DNA of 7,128 nucleotides from JAENVU01 sp031362155 (GTDB lineage Bacteria > Actinomycetota > Acidimicrobiia > IMCC26256 > JAENVU01): positions 1 to 7,128 of the forward strand of contig JANLRZ010000001.1 of NCBI GenBank assembly GCA_031362155.1. The letters run 5' to 3'. This document shows positions 1 to 5,791 of this stretch, piece by piece (position 1 is the stretch's first letter; every line of letters starts with the position of its first letter). Position numbers and translations under genes: made by a program. The notes under the pieces were generated by a model. It worked only from the letters and a program-made list of their open reading frames with translations. It had not been told where the DNA came from and did not search any database.

Positions 1-18
1 TCGAACTCGACGCGATCG

Positions 19-240
19 TCAGTGTTGCGATGCGGCCGCGGTGATGCTGCGACTCTTCGCCAGCGCGGCGCGAGCGACCGAGACCCGATCCCAGTCCGGC
101 TCGCCGGTCCGGCGCACCAGCGAGTTGTGCGCTTCCCATTCCGCGCCGCACCCACCGCAGGTGAGCAGGTAGGAACCGCCGGAATATGCCTCGGCGTCGA
201 TCGGTGTCCCGTCGTACGGACAGCGCTGCAAGTTCATCAC
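19..240 (-). CDS. Small cysteine-rich zinc-ribbon-like protein, function unknown
   Basis: A 73-aa protein with CPYDGT near the N-terminus (Cys7 in the longest form) and CGGCGAEWEAH about 20 residues later, giving C-x(n)-C-x2-C spacing like a rubredoxin or zinc-ribbon knuckle. The rest is polar, with no signal peptide or membrane segment, so it is probably cytoplasmic. Two adjacent starts are possible: GTG at 240-238 and ATG at 237-235. An in-frame stop lies directly upstream, and a GGTGGAG element about 10 nt upstream favours the GTG. It lies 80 bp downstream of dprA on the same strand and could be cotranscribed. I recall similar short CPYDGT proteins in actinobacteria but know no assigned function. 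Metal binding is inferred from the cysteine pattern only. Confidence 0.75.
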   Translation of the reverse strand: MMNLQRCPYDGTPIDAEAYSGGSYLLTCGGCGAEWEAHNSLVRRTGEPDWDRVSVARAALAKSRSITAAASQH

Positions 241-320
241 TCATCCATCGACTCCACCGCAACCGAACTTGACGGCTGCGACGTTTGGGCAGGTCAGGGA
301 GGGTGTCAGGCGTCCGCGGG

Positions 321-1436
321 TCAGGTCGGCCAGTACACGCCGTGGGCCCGCCGGATGTGGCCCGAGCGGACCAGGCCCGCAATGGCAACGGCGACCGGGC
401 CGGGTCCCAACCCGGTCCGTGATGTCAGTTCGTCGACGGTCGCCGGTTCACCGCCGAGGGCGAGGAGTACCGCGTGTTCGTCGAGCGAGGTCGGGGCCGA
501 GCGTCCGTCGGTTTCCCCCGACGGGGATCGCCGATCCCCGGGCGTCAAGCCGAGCACGCCGAGCACATCGTCCGGATCGAGGATCACGTGCGCGGTCCGC
601 AGGAGTTCATTGGTGCCGCGGGCCGACGGGTTGCGGCGACTCCCCGGGTACGCACACACATCGACGCCGTACTCGTAGGCCTTCTGGGCGGTGATGCGCG
701 CGCCGCCGGTCTCGGTGGCTTCGACGACCACGAGCACGTCGGAGAGCGCGGCGATGATGCGGTTGCGGATCGGGAACCGTGACGGATGCGGACCGACACC
801 GTGCGCGTTCTCGCTGAGCAACAGGCCGTGGTCACGCACGCGCGCGTGCAGCGTGGCGTGACGGCGCGGGTACACGATGTCGACGCCCGTACCGAGGACG
901 CCGATCGCGAGACCGCCGGAGTCGAGCACCCCTTCATGCGCGGCGCCATCGATCCCGATGGCAAGCCCGCTCACCACCGTCACCCCGGCCCGCGCGAGTA
1001 CTCCGCCGAGTTCATAGGCGTCGGCCCGTCCGTGGGGTGTCGCGGCTCGCGTGCCGACCACGCCCACGCGCGGTCGGTCGAGTGCGTCGGGTCGCTGCCC
1101 TTCGCCGAACAAGACCAACGGGTGGTCGCTGATGCCGGTATTGATCGGGAACCCCGGTTCGCCGGCTCGCAAGATGCGGGTACCGCGTCGGCGCAGCCGG
1201 GCCTCGGTCGCCGCAAGGTCGAGTTCGCGCTGCCAGCGGCGCACTGCGGTCTCCCGGTCCTTGCGGGTGAGGGCATCAACCGCACGGCCCGATTGGATCG
1301 CCTCGATGGCGGCGCACGGATCCGGCCAGGCTTCGAGGAGCCGGCGCAGGGTCGCCGGCCCGACGGCATGGAGCCCGGCCAATGCCGCGGCGGCCACGGA
1401 ACGATCGTCGACCACCGACGGTTCGCAGTCGATCAC
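321..1436 (-). CDS. dprA: DNA processing protein DprA (Smf)
   Basis: A 371-aa protein of the DprA/Smf family, which binds incoming single-stranded DNA and loads RecA during natural transformation. The N-terminal helical region (about residues 10-60) is followed by the Rossmann-like core. Visible motifs are GVVGTR (125-130), VVSGLAIGIDGAAHEG (154-169), LGTGVDIVYP (181-190), FPIRNRIIAALS (221-232) and VVVEATETGGARITA (236-250). Then comes NPSARGTNELLR (269-280), and a C-terminal winged helix occupies about 318-371. The length is normal and the reading frame intact. The start is GTG at 1436-1434, with AGGAG 5 nt upstream, and its GTGA overlaps the comM stop by 4 bp, so the two are translationally coupled. 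Because comM is split by an insertion upstream, the native operon promoter is probably disconnected; a promoter inside the comM remnant or read-out from the element would be needed. Identification is secure; activity is not testable from sequence. Confidence 0.97.
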   Translation of the reverse strand: MIDCEPSVVDDRSVAAAALAGLHAVGPATLRRLLEAWPDPCAAIEAIQSGRAVDALTRKDRETAVRRWQRELDLAATEARLRRRGTRILRAGEPGFPINTGISDHPLVLFGEGQRPDALDRPRVGVVGTRAATPHGRADAYELGGVLARAGVTVVSGLAIGIDGAAHEGVLDSGGLAIGVLGTGVDIVYPRRHATLHARVRDHGLLLSENAHGVGPHPSRFPIRNRIIAALSDVLVVVEATETGGARITAQKAYEYGVDVCAYPGSRRNPSARGTNELLRTAHVILDPDDVLGVLGLTPGDRRSPSGETDGRSAPTSLDEHAVLLALGGEPATVDELTSRTGLGPGPVAVAIAGLVRSGHIRRAHGVYWPT

Positions 1437-2041
1437 GAGATCTCCTGACGCAGTGACGCGGCCAGGATGATGTGTTCGCCGGTGATGTCGGCCCGGTCGG
1501 CGAGGTCGGCGATGGTGCGAGCGACCCGCCGGACGCGCCCCGCGCCGCGCCCGGTCAACATCCCGGACTCGACCACCAGCGCCCAGGCGTCGTGGGCGTC
1601 ACTGCTCATGCCCGCGAAGTGCTCGAGCCCGCTCGCCGGGATCTCGCGGTTCCATCGCCAGGAACACGATCGGTAGCGATGGCGCTGGCGATCGACGGCC
1701 TCCCGCACCCGGGCGGCCACGGTCGTGGAGTCTTCACCGCGCCGGTCCTGGGCGGTCGGTCCGGTGATACGGAGACGCAGATCGAACCGGTCGAGCAATG
1801 GCGCCGACAGCCGACGGGCGTACCGCGCCTTCTGCGACTCCGAGCACCGGCACTCGCTGGCCACGCGCCCGCAGGGGCACGGGTTGGTGCAGGCGATCAG
1901 GACCGACGACGCCGGGAACACCAGGCTGGCCCCCTGACGGGCGATCCGGACGACGCCTTCCTCCAGGGGTTGGCGCAGTGCATCCAGTGCCATCGGGGGG
2001 AACTCGCCCAGTTCGTCGAGGAACAACACGCCGCGGTGCGC
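1433..2041 (-). pseudogene. comM: comM (yifB) 3' fragment, split by the element
   Basis: This is the C-terminal part of a Mg-chelatase-like AAA+ ATPase of the ComM/YifB family. ComM is a hexameric branch-migration helicase that helps integrate DNA during natural transformation. About 200 residues remain. They start at the conserved AHRG-VLFLDEL Walker B strand (GTG at 2029 is only an internal codon) and continue through the sensor region TNPCPCGR, the arginine-containing segment APLLDRFDLRLRI and the C-terminal helical domain (GRVRRVARTIADL, AASLRQE). The N-terminal ChlI-like domain and Walker A loop are absent. Upstream of the AHRG codons the frame reads into unrelated residues and hits a stop (TAA, 2062-2060). 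The break therefore lies near 2042-2050, next to the integrase gene. The other half should lie beyond the right end of the element, outside this window. Any product of this fragment would lack nucleotide binding. Confidence 0.93.
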
Positions 2042-2070
2042 TGCTGTCGAGTAATATTCTTAGAAGTCTG
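2030..2070. other. Left attachment junction (attL) inside comM
   Basis: Homology to ComM ends at the codons for Ala-His-Arg-Gly (about 2030-2041 on the minus strand). The sequence then becomes AT-rich (GAGTAATATTCTTAGAAG), unlike the flanking host gene, and a serine integrase gene starts about 50 bp away. This is the arrangement expected of attL: a host half-site to the left and a phage half-site to the right. The crossover dinucleotide cannot be fixed without the empty site or attR, but it should lie near 2040-2050. CGCTG at 2039-2043 and ACAGCG at 2074-2079 form a weak, imperfect inverted pair across the AT-rich part. Confidence 0.75.
2052..2057 (+). promoter_or_regulatory. Possible -10 box for the integrase, beside attL
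   Basis: TAATAT matches the TAnnnT pattern of actinobacterial -10 boxes and lies 35 bp before the integrase ATG in an AT-rich patch. No convincing -35 hexamer lies 16-18 bp upstream, where the sequence is GC-rich comM DNA. Because the -35 position falls on the host side of the junction, the promoter would have different upstream DNA in the excised circle. Confidence 0.3.
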
Positions 2071-2081
2071 AAAACAGCGAT

Positions 2082-2085
2082 GGAG
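2082..2085 (+). promoter_or_regulatory. Integrase ribosome binding site (GGAG)
   Basis: GGAG is 7 nt before ATG 2093 but only 1 nt before the in-frame GTG at 2087. This spacing favours the ATG as the integrase start. Confidence 0.65.
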
Positions 2086-2092
2086 TGTGACC

Positions 2093-3538
2093 ATGGCCCA
2101 GAAGGCAGGGACTCTGGCAAGGAAGGCTGGGATCTACGCGCGAATCAGCGACGATCGAGTTGGTGACGCCGCGGGGGTCAATCGCCAGTTGACCGATTGC
2201 CGGGCTCTTTGCGCGGCCCGGGGTTGGCACGTTGCAGACGAGTTTGTGGACAACGACATCGGTGCCTACCGCGGCCGCCTCCGTCCCGAGTTCGAGCGGC
2301 TCCGCACCATGTTGAAGGACGGTGACCTGGAGCATCTGGTCGTATGGCACCCCGACCGTCTGACTCGCCAGCCGCGGGAGTTGGAGGATCTGATCGCTCT
2401 GCTCGACGCTTCGGGGGTTCAAGTCGCGACCGTGACCGCCGGTGAGTACGACCTGTCGAGCGCGACGGGTCGTATGACGGCCCGTATCGTCGGCGCTGTG
2501 GCGCGGCAGGAGTCAGAGCACAAAAGTGAGCGCATCATCAGGAAGGCGCAGGAACTTGCCGAGCTGGGCAAGCCGAACGGCGGCACGCGCCCCTTCGGCT
2601 ACTCCGCGGGCGGACTCGAAGTAGATCCCACCGAAGCCGCGCGACTGCAGGAGGCGGCCCGCCGTGTCCTCGCGGGCGAGAGTCTGCGCGGGATCGCCCG
2701 CGATTGGAATGAGCGACAGGTCGTAACTACGGCTGGCGGTGTCTGGACACCAGGCACCTTGAAGCGCGTGTTGCTGCGTCCCCGGAACGCGGCGCTGCGT
2801 GAGTACCGATCTTCAACAGACCGCGCTCGCGGCGCGAAACCCGAGATCATCGGTCCAGCCGTGTGGCCAGCGGTGCTCGACCGCGAAACCTGGGAGCGCC
2901 TCTGCGCGGTTCTGAACGATCCGGCCCGACGCAAGTTCGACCCCGGCCGAGCCCGCAAGTACTTGTTGACCGGGCTTGCACGGTGCGGTCTCTGCGGAGG
3001 GAAACTCGTTGCTCGCCCGCGCGCCGACAAGCGCCGCTGCTACGTCTGCGCTTCGGGACCGGGGTTCGGTGGTTGCGGGAAGATCCGCAGCCTGTCCGAA
3101 CCTCTCGAAGAGCTAATTGTAGAGGCCACGCTGCAGCGCCTCGATGGCCCGGCGCTCGCGCGGCAGATGACGGATGCTCGCAAGGCGGCCGGTCCCGATG
3201 TTGTCGCGGAGGTCGAGCGGCTGGAACGTCGGCTTGAGCAGGTTGCTGACGACTACGCAGCGGATCGTGTGACGCGGGCCCAGTTCTTGAAGATCAACGA
3301 GCGTCTGCGGGCCGACCTTGACATGAGTCGCAAGGCGTTCGCATCAGACCGCCGCACGACGACGCTCGACCAGTTCGTGGGTGATGAGGGCGCGCTTCGC
3401 CGCGCCTGGCCCGACCTGCCACTTGACCGTCGCCGAGCTGTGCTCGATGCCCTGGTCTCGTCTGTCGTGGTTGGACCAGCGGTCCGCGGGCGGAACTTCT
3501 TCGACCCGACCCGTATCGACATCGAGTGGCGTGTTTGA
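2093..3538 (+). CDS. Large serine integrase (site-specific recombinase)
   Basis: A 481-aa phage-type serine integrase that inserts and excises the element by cutting attP/attB with a covalent serine-DNA intermediate. The N-terminal resolvase domain (about 12-155) has YARIS with catalytic Ser19 and Arg17, HPDRLTR (86-92) and a basic, helical end around 140-155. The recombinase DNA-binding domain (about 160-285) starts at GGTRPFGY. The zinc ribbon carries Cys298, Cys301, Cys319 and Cys328 (Cys316 is also near). A coiled-coil-like segment (about 365-420, rich in Glu, Arg and Leu) is followed by a C-terminal tail. The size is within the usual range for the family and all key residues are present, so it is probably active. 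The gene begins about 50 bp from the comM junction, so comM is the inferred attB. Directionality would need a partner factor (RDF), which is not recognisable here. Confidence 0.95.
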   Translation: MAQKAGTLARKAGIYARISDDRVGDAAGVNRQLTDCRALCAARGWHVADEFVDNDIGAYRGRLRPEFERLRTMLKDGDLEHLVVWHPDRLTRQPRELEDLIALLDASGVQVATVTAGEYDLSSATGRMTARIVGAVARQESEHKSERIIRKAQELAELGKPNGGTRPFGYSAGGLEVDPTEAARLQEAARRVLAGESLRGIARDWNERQVVTTAGGVWTPGTLKRVLLRPRNAALREYRSSTDRARGAKPEIIGPAVWPAVLDRETWERLCAVLNDPARRKFDPGRARKYLLTGLARCGLCGGKLVARPRADKRRCYVCASGPGFGGCGKIRSLSEPLEELIVEATLQRLDGPALARQMTDARKAAGPDVVAEVERLERRLEQVADDYAADRVTRAQFLKINERLRADLDMSRKAFASDRRTTTLDQFVGDEGALRRAWPDLPLDRRRAVLDALVSSVVVGPAVRGRNFFDPTRIDIEWRV

Positions 3539-3581
3539 TCCACGTTCTCTAGATCGCCGGGCGGTAACCTGACCGATACCA

Positions 3582-3680
3582 CCCGGGGTCTGCCGGGAAG
3601 GGACCCAGACCTACCAACTGGGATGAGGGACCCGGGCCTCAAACCGGGAGAGGGACCCAGACCTCGCCACTTCGACTGGG
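3582..3680 (+). repeat. Tandem GGGACCC repeats forming co-varying hairpins
   Basis: GGGACCC[A/G]G[A/G]CCT occurs three times, starting at 3600, 3627 and 3652 (25-27 bp apart). Further GGGAC copies lie at 3678 and 3683. Each full unit contains a 5-bp inverted repeat: CCCAG 3604-3608 with CTGGG 3618-3622; CCCGG 3631-3635 with CCGGG 3644-3648; CCCAG 3656-3660 with CTGGG 3676-3680. An earlier unit pairs CCCGG 3582-3586 with CCGGG 3593-3597. The middle base pair switches between A-T and G-C on both arms together, so the pairing is conserved while the sequence is not. This suggests selected palindromic binding sites or RNA hairpins. Confidence 0.75.
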
Positions 3681-3703
3681 ACGGGACCGTGCCAGCGCGC
3701 GGT

Positions 3704-3719
3704 CGGTGCTTCGGCACCG
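3704..3719 (+). terminator. TTCG-loop hairpin, possible integrase terminator
   Basis: CGGTGC-TTCG-GCACCG is a perfect 6-bp stem with a very stable UUCG tetraloop, 166 bp after the integrase stop. No T-run follows directly; the nearest T-rich stretch (CCCTTTCTTTG) is about 25 bp on. It could instead be part of a structured RNA leader for the downstream genes. Confidence 0.4.
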
Positions 3720-3767
3720 CAGCACCCGTAGCGCCTAGAGCGCCCCTTTCTTTGTTGAGGTATTCCC

Positions 3768-3989
3768 ATGTATTCCGACGCCTTCAGCGTCGCGGCGGCC
3801 GATTTAGTGCTGCGCACAACGTCGCGTCAGGGTCTTCCGGTCTCGGTCGATGACGAGTGCGCGATCCAGAAGGTTGCCGCGCTCGTTGCTTCATGTCTTG
3901 ACTGCGGCACCTCGGACGTAGCGAACGGATCTGGTTGTGAGCCGCCGTGTTCACAACGTCGCGACGGAGCAGCCGATGCTCCCCAATGA
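3768..3989 (+). CDS. Small hypothetical protein, 73 aa
   Basis: This ORF starts with ATG 3768, with a well-placed TTGAGGT ribosome binding site ending about 7 nt upstream. It encodes MYSDAFSVAAADLVL and then an acidic helical stretch (VDDECAIQKVAALVA). The last 25 residues are Cys-, Gly- and Pro-rich and may not be constrained. Its end overlaps the preferred start of the next gene (3976) by 14 bp in another frame, as in coupled phage genes. I do not recognise the family and see no membrane segment. The ribosome binding site and plausible N-terminal composition support it. Its short length and GC-rich setting leave real doubt. Confidence 0.5.
   Translation: MYSDAFSVAAADLVLRTTSRQGLPVSVDDECAIQKVAALVASCLDCGTSDVANGSGCEPPCSQRRDGAADAPQ
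3966..3969 (+). promoter_or_regulatory. Ribosome binding site deciding the start at 3976
   Basis: GGAG lies 6 nt before ATG 3976. The longer in-frame alternative, GTG 3937, has no comparable element, so ATG 3976 is the better start for the two-winged-helix protein. Confidence 0.55.
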
Positions 3990-4944
3990 TCTCGGTCGAG
4001 AGGGTCGGCTCGCCTATTACCGCGGCTCGCCGCCGGGCGCAGCCCTGACGGTTGTCCGGTCCGCAATGGCGAAGACCCGGGACCCGTCCGAGGTGGAGCT
4101 GACGGAGCTGTTGATGCGCGAAGACTGCAGTGCTGGGGCCGAACTGAGACGCCTCAGCCCCTATGCGGCGCAGCGAAAGGTTCGCCGCATGATGACGAAG
4201 GCCGTCACCGCTGACCTGCTTGAACCGGCCGCACTCGCCAACTTTCTCGGTGAATGGCAGCAGATGGTGGTCTCGACCGCCCCTGCGCGCACCCGTGCCA
4301 CCGACTCGGATCTGGCATCGGCTCTCCGACAACGTGCCTGGCATCAACGCACTCGAACGGGCCTTTCGGCGTCCACGCGATCACTCGCGCTTGAGGCTCA
4401 CATGTCGCGACAGACCGTCCAGCGAGGATTTGACCGATTGGAGAAGCGCGGACTCCTGATCAGAATGAACCCCGCCATCCGGTCGCGTGGTCTCGCGGCA
4501 CGGTGGGAACTCCGTCCTTCCAGTGCGCAGTTGAGCCCATCTATTCCCCGAGTAGTTCAGGGAGTGGAGATGGGTTCATTCGCGCACCCTGACTCCGCCG
4601 CGGAGTCGTGGAACCACGCGGTCTGGGAACGAGCTGGATTGGGGCGTTCCGCGCGCGAGACATATCACGCGCTCTATGCGTCGTCGCCTCAGTCGAGCAC
4701 GGAGCTTGCGAAGCAGCGTTCGGTGAAGCTGCGCGGAGTACAGACTCAGCTTCGACGGCTGGAGCGCCATCAGTTAGCGGCGCGGGTCGAGGACGGATGG
4801 CTCCGTGGTCCTGGTGACCTCGACCAGTTAGTTGTCGAGTTGGGCATCGCCCCCATCCGGGAACGGCGGGAAGCGCAATACCGGGAAGAGCGTGAGCACT
4901 ACGCGCGCGCGATGCAGGAGAACGCGGAGTGGCGATCAGCATGA
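3976..4944 (+). CDS. Two-winged-helix DNA-binding protein, possible regulator or replication initiator
   Basis: A 322-aa protein of no family I can name. Residues 1-100 are helical and charged, with several Arg-rich helices (LRRLSPYAAQRKVRRMM, 57-73). Residues about 121-170 look like a winged helix-turn-helix: STRSLALEAHMSRQTVQRGF, then LEKRGLLIR as the wing. A second similar segment lies at about 230-275 (STELAKQRSVKLRGVQTQL, then LERHQLAARVEDGW). The C-terminus (about 290-322) is a highly charged helix. No catalytic motif is visible. Two wH modules in a protein encoded beside a repeat array recall plasmid and phage replication initiators, but also transcription regulators; neither is proven. 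A GTG at 3937 would add 13 residues but lacks a good ribosome binding site. The gene is followed by a 120-bp gap before the second recombinase. Confidence 0.8.
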   Translation: MLPNDLGREGRLAYYRGSPPGAALTVVRSAMAKTRDPSEVELTELLMREDCSAGAELRRLSPYAAQRKVRRMMTKAVTADLLEPAALANFLGEWQQMVVSTAPARTRATDSDLASALRQRAWHQRTRTGLSASTRSLALEAHMSRQTVQRGFDRLEKRGLLIRMNPAIRSRGLAARWELRPSSAQLSPSIPRVVQGVEMGSFAHPDSAAESWNHAVWERAGLGRSARETYHALYASSPQSSTELAKQRSVKLRGVQTQLRRLERHQLAARVEDGWLRGPGDLDQLVVELGIAPIRERREAQYREEREHYARAMQENAEWRSA

Positions 4945-5064
4945 TTCTGAACCTCGTACCCCATCATGACGGGTTCGTCCCGAACGATGCGCGCGCGACG
5001 CGAGTCGTTGACCTGCTGTGTAACAATTCCTCTGGGATTAGTGACGCAAAGGGGGGCTGCTGTG
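4945..5064. other. 120-bp gap before the second recombinase
   Basis: No supported gene. Frames through this stretch stay open mainly because of base composition. It contains TTGACC (5008-5013) and an AT-richer patch (GTGTAACAATTCCTC), but no well-spaced -10 box. AAAGGGGGG (5048-5056) is the ribosome binding site for the ATG at 5065. A promoter here is possible but unsupported. Confidence 0.5.
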
Positions 5065-5757
5065 ATGACTCACGACGGTGTTCGTGCTCTCGGGTATGTC
5101 CGGGTGAGTACGTCGGAACAAGCCGAACACGGGTACGGGATCGCGGCCCAGGAGGCCGCGCTCCGCGAATGGGCGACGCAGACCGGGGCGCGCCTCGTGT
5201 CGGTCTTGCGCGACGAGGGCGCGACGGGAAGCGGCGACTTGGAGAGCCGGGTCGGCCTCTCGGCGGCGTTGGCGAAGTTGGAGTCGGGTGTGGCCGAGGT
5301 CCTGGTCGTGGCTCGCTTGGACCGGCTCGCTCGGGACCTGCTGGTGCAGGAGACCGTGATCGCCAGACTGGACGCCGCCGACCGGTCGGTGGTGTCTGTG
5401 GCCGAGGACGTGGACAGTCAGGACCCGACACGGGTCTTGGTGCGTCAGGTGCTCGGGGCGATCTCGCAGTACGAGCGCAGCGTCATACGCGGCCGGATGG
5501 AGGCCGGGAAGGCGGCCAAGAAGGCGACCGGCGGGTACGTCGGCGGTCGACCCCGGTACGGGAAGCGGGCCGAGGACAGGTCCCTGGTGACCGACCCGGC
5601 CGAGGACGAGGTTGTCCGGCTCGTCCGCTCCGCGCGGGCGGAGGGGTTGTCCTACCGCCGAATCTGCGAACGGTTGGAACAGGCGGACCTTCGGCCGCGG
5701 TCATCGTCACGTTGGCATCCGGCCGTCGTCCGACGAATCGCGTTGCGCGCCGAGTAA
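5065..5757 (+). CDS. Small serine recombinase (resolvase/invertase-like)
   Basis: A 230-aa serine recombinase. The N-terminal catalytic domain has YVRVS with Ser15 and Arg13, an AAQEAALREWA segment, and LDRLAR (85-90). It ends in the QYERSVIRGRMEAG helix, which resembles the long E-helix of resolvases. After a GGYVGGRPRYGK hinge comes a short DNA-binding region (about 180-225: GLSYRRICERLEQADLRPR, W, IAL) that looks like a shortened recombinase domain. There is no zinc ribbon or coiled coil. It is thus closer in size to resolvases and invertases than to the integrase upstream. Possible roles are dimer resolution, DNA inversion or an accessory step in element movement; none is shown. ATG 5065 is chosen because of the purine-rich AAAGGGGGG 8 nt upstream. 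A longer frame from 4966 has no ribosome binding site and an atypical extension. Confidence 0.9.
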   Translation: MTHDGVRALGYVRVSTSEQAEHGYGIAAQEAALREWATQTGARLVSVLRDEGATGSGDLESRVGLSAALAKLESGVAEVLVVARLDRLARDLLVQETVIARLDAADRSVVSVAEDVDSQDPTRVLVRQVLGAISQYERSVIRGRMEAGKAAKKATGGYVGGRPRYGKRAEDRSLVTDPAEDEVVRLVRSARAEGLSYRRICERLEQADLRPRSSSRWHPAVVRRIALRAE

Positions 5758-5779
5758 CCGCTTCCGCGTCTCCCCCCAT

Positions 5780-5785
5780 GGAGGT
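5780..5785 (+). promoter_or_regulatory. Strong ribosome binding site (GGAGGT) of terS
   Basis: GGAGGT lies 6 nt before ATG 5792. It fixes the start of the small terminase gene against the much longer in-frame ORF that begins at 5612 inside the recombinase gene. Confidence 0.85.
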
Positions 5786-5791
5786 CGCACG

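Larger units (their letters stand above)
3539..3767. other. Non-coding stretch with repeats and hairpins
   Basis: This 229-bp gap between the integrase and the next probable gene contains no supported ORF. It holds four short inverted repeats in series (3582-3680), three of them starting with GGGACCC direct repeats, then a perfect 6-bp stem with a TTCG loop (3704-3719). A weaker GCGC-ctaga-GCGC stem (3731-3743) is followed by CCCTTTCTTTG. It may be an operator or replication-origin array, a structured leader RNA, or the integrase terminator. Confidence 0.7.

Noticed and set aside
22..1448. Long plus-strand frames opposite dprA and the small protein
   Set aside because: They are antisense to well-supported genes, lack recognisable motifs, and are Arg/Pro/Ser-rich as expected for shadow frames.
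2087..2092. GTG 2087 as the integrase start
   Set aside because: GGAG would be only 1 nt away. ATG 2093 has 7-nt spacing.
2030..2100. tRNA gene as the integration target
   Set aside because: No tRNA-like sequence is present. The disrupted sequence is clearly comM coding DNA, and the integrase is of the serine type, which often uses protein genes.
3582..3680. CRISPR array
   Set aside because: Repeats are only 13 bp, units are 25-27 bp in total with imperfect copies, spacers are 12-14 bp, and no cas genes are present.
3784..4347. 187-codon minus-strand frame across the repeat-proximal region
   Set aside because: It is opposite the two-winged-helix gene, has no recognisable domain, and opposes the direction of all element genes.
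5008..5040. TTGACC followed by an AT-richer patch as a promoter for the second recombinase
   Set aside because: There is no TAnnnT box at 16-18 bp spacing; the best candidate (TGGGAT) is 19 bp away and poor. Not strong enough to list.
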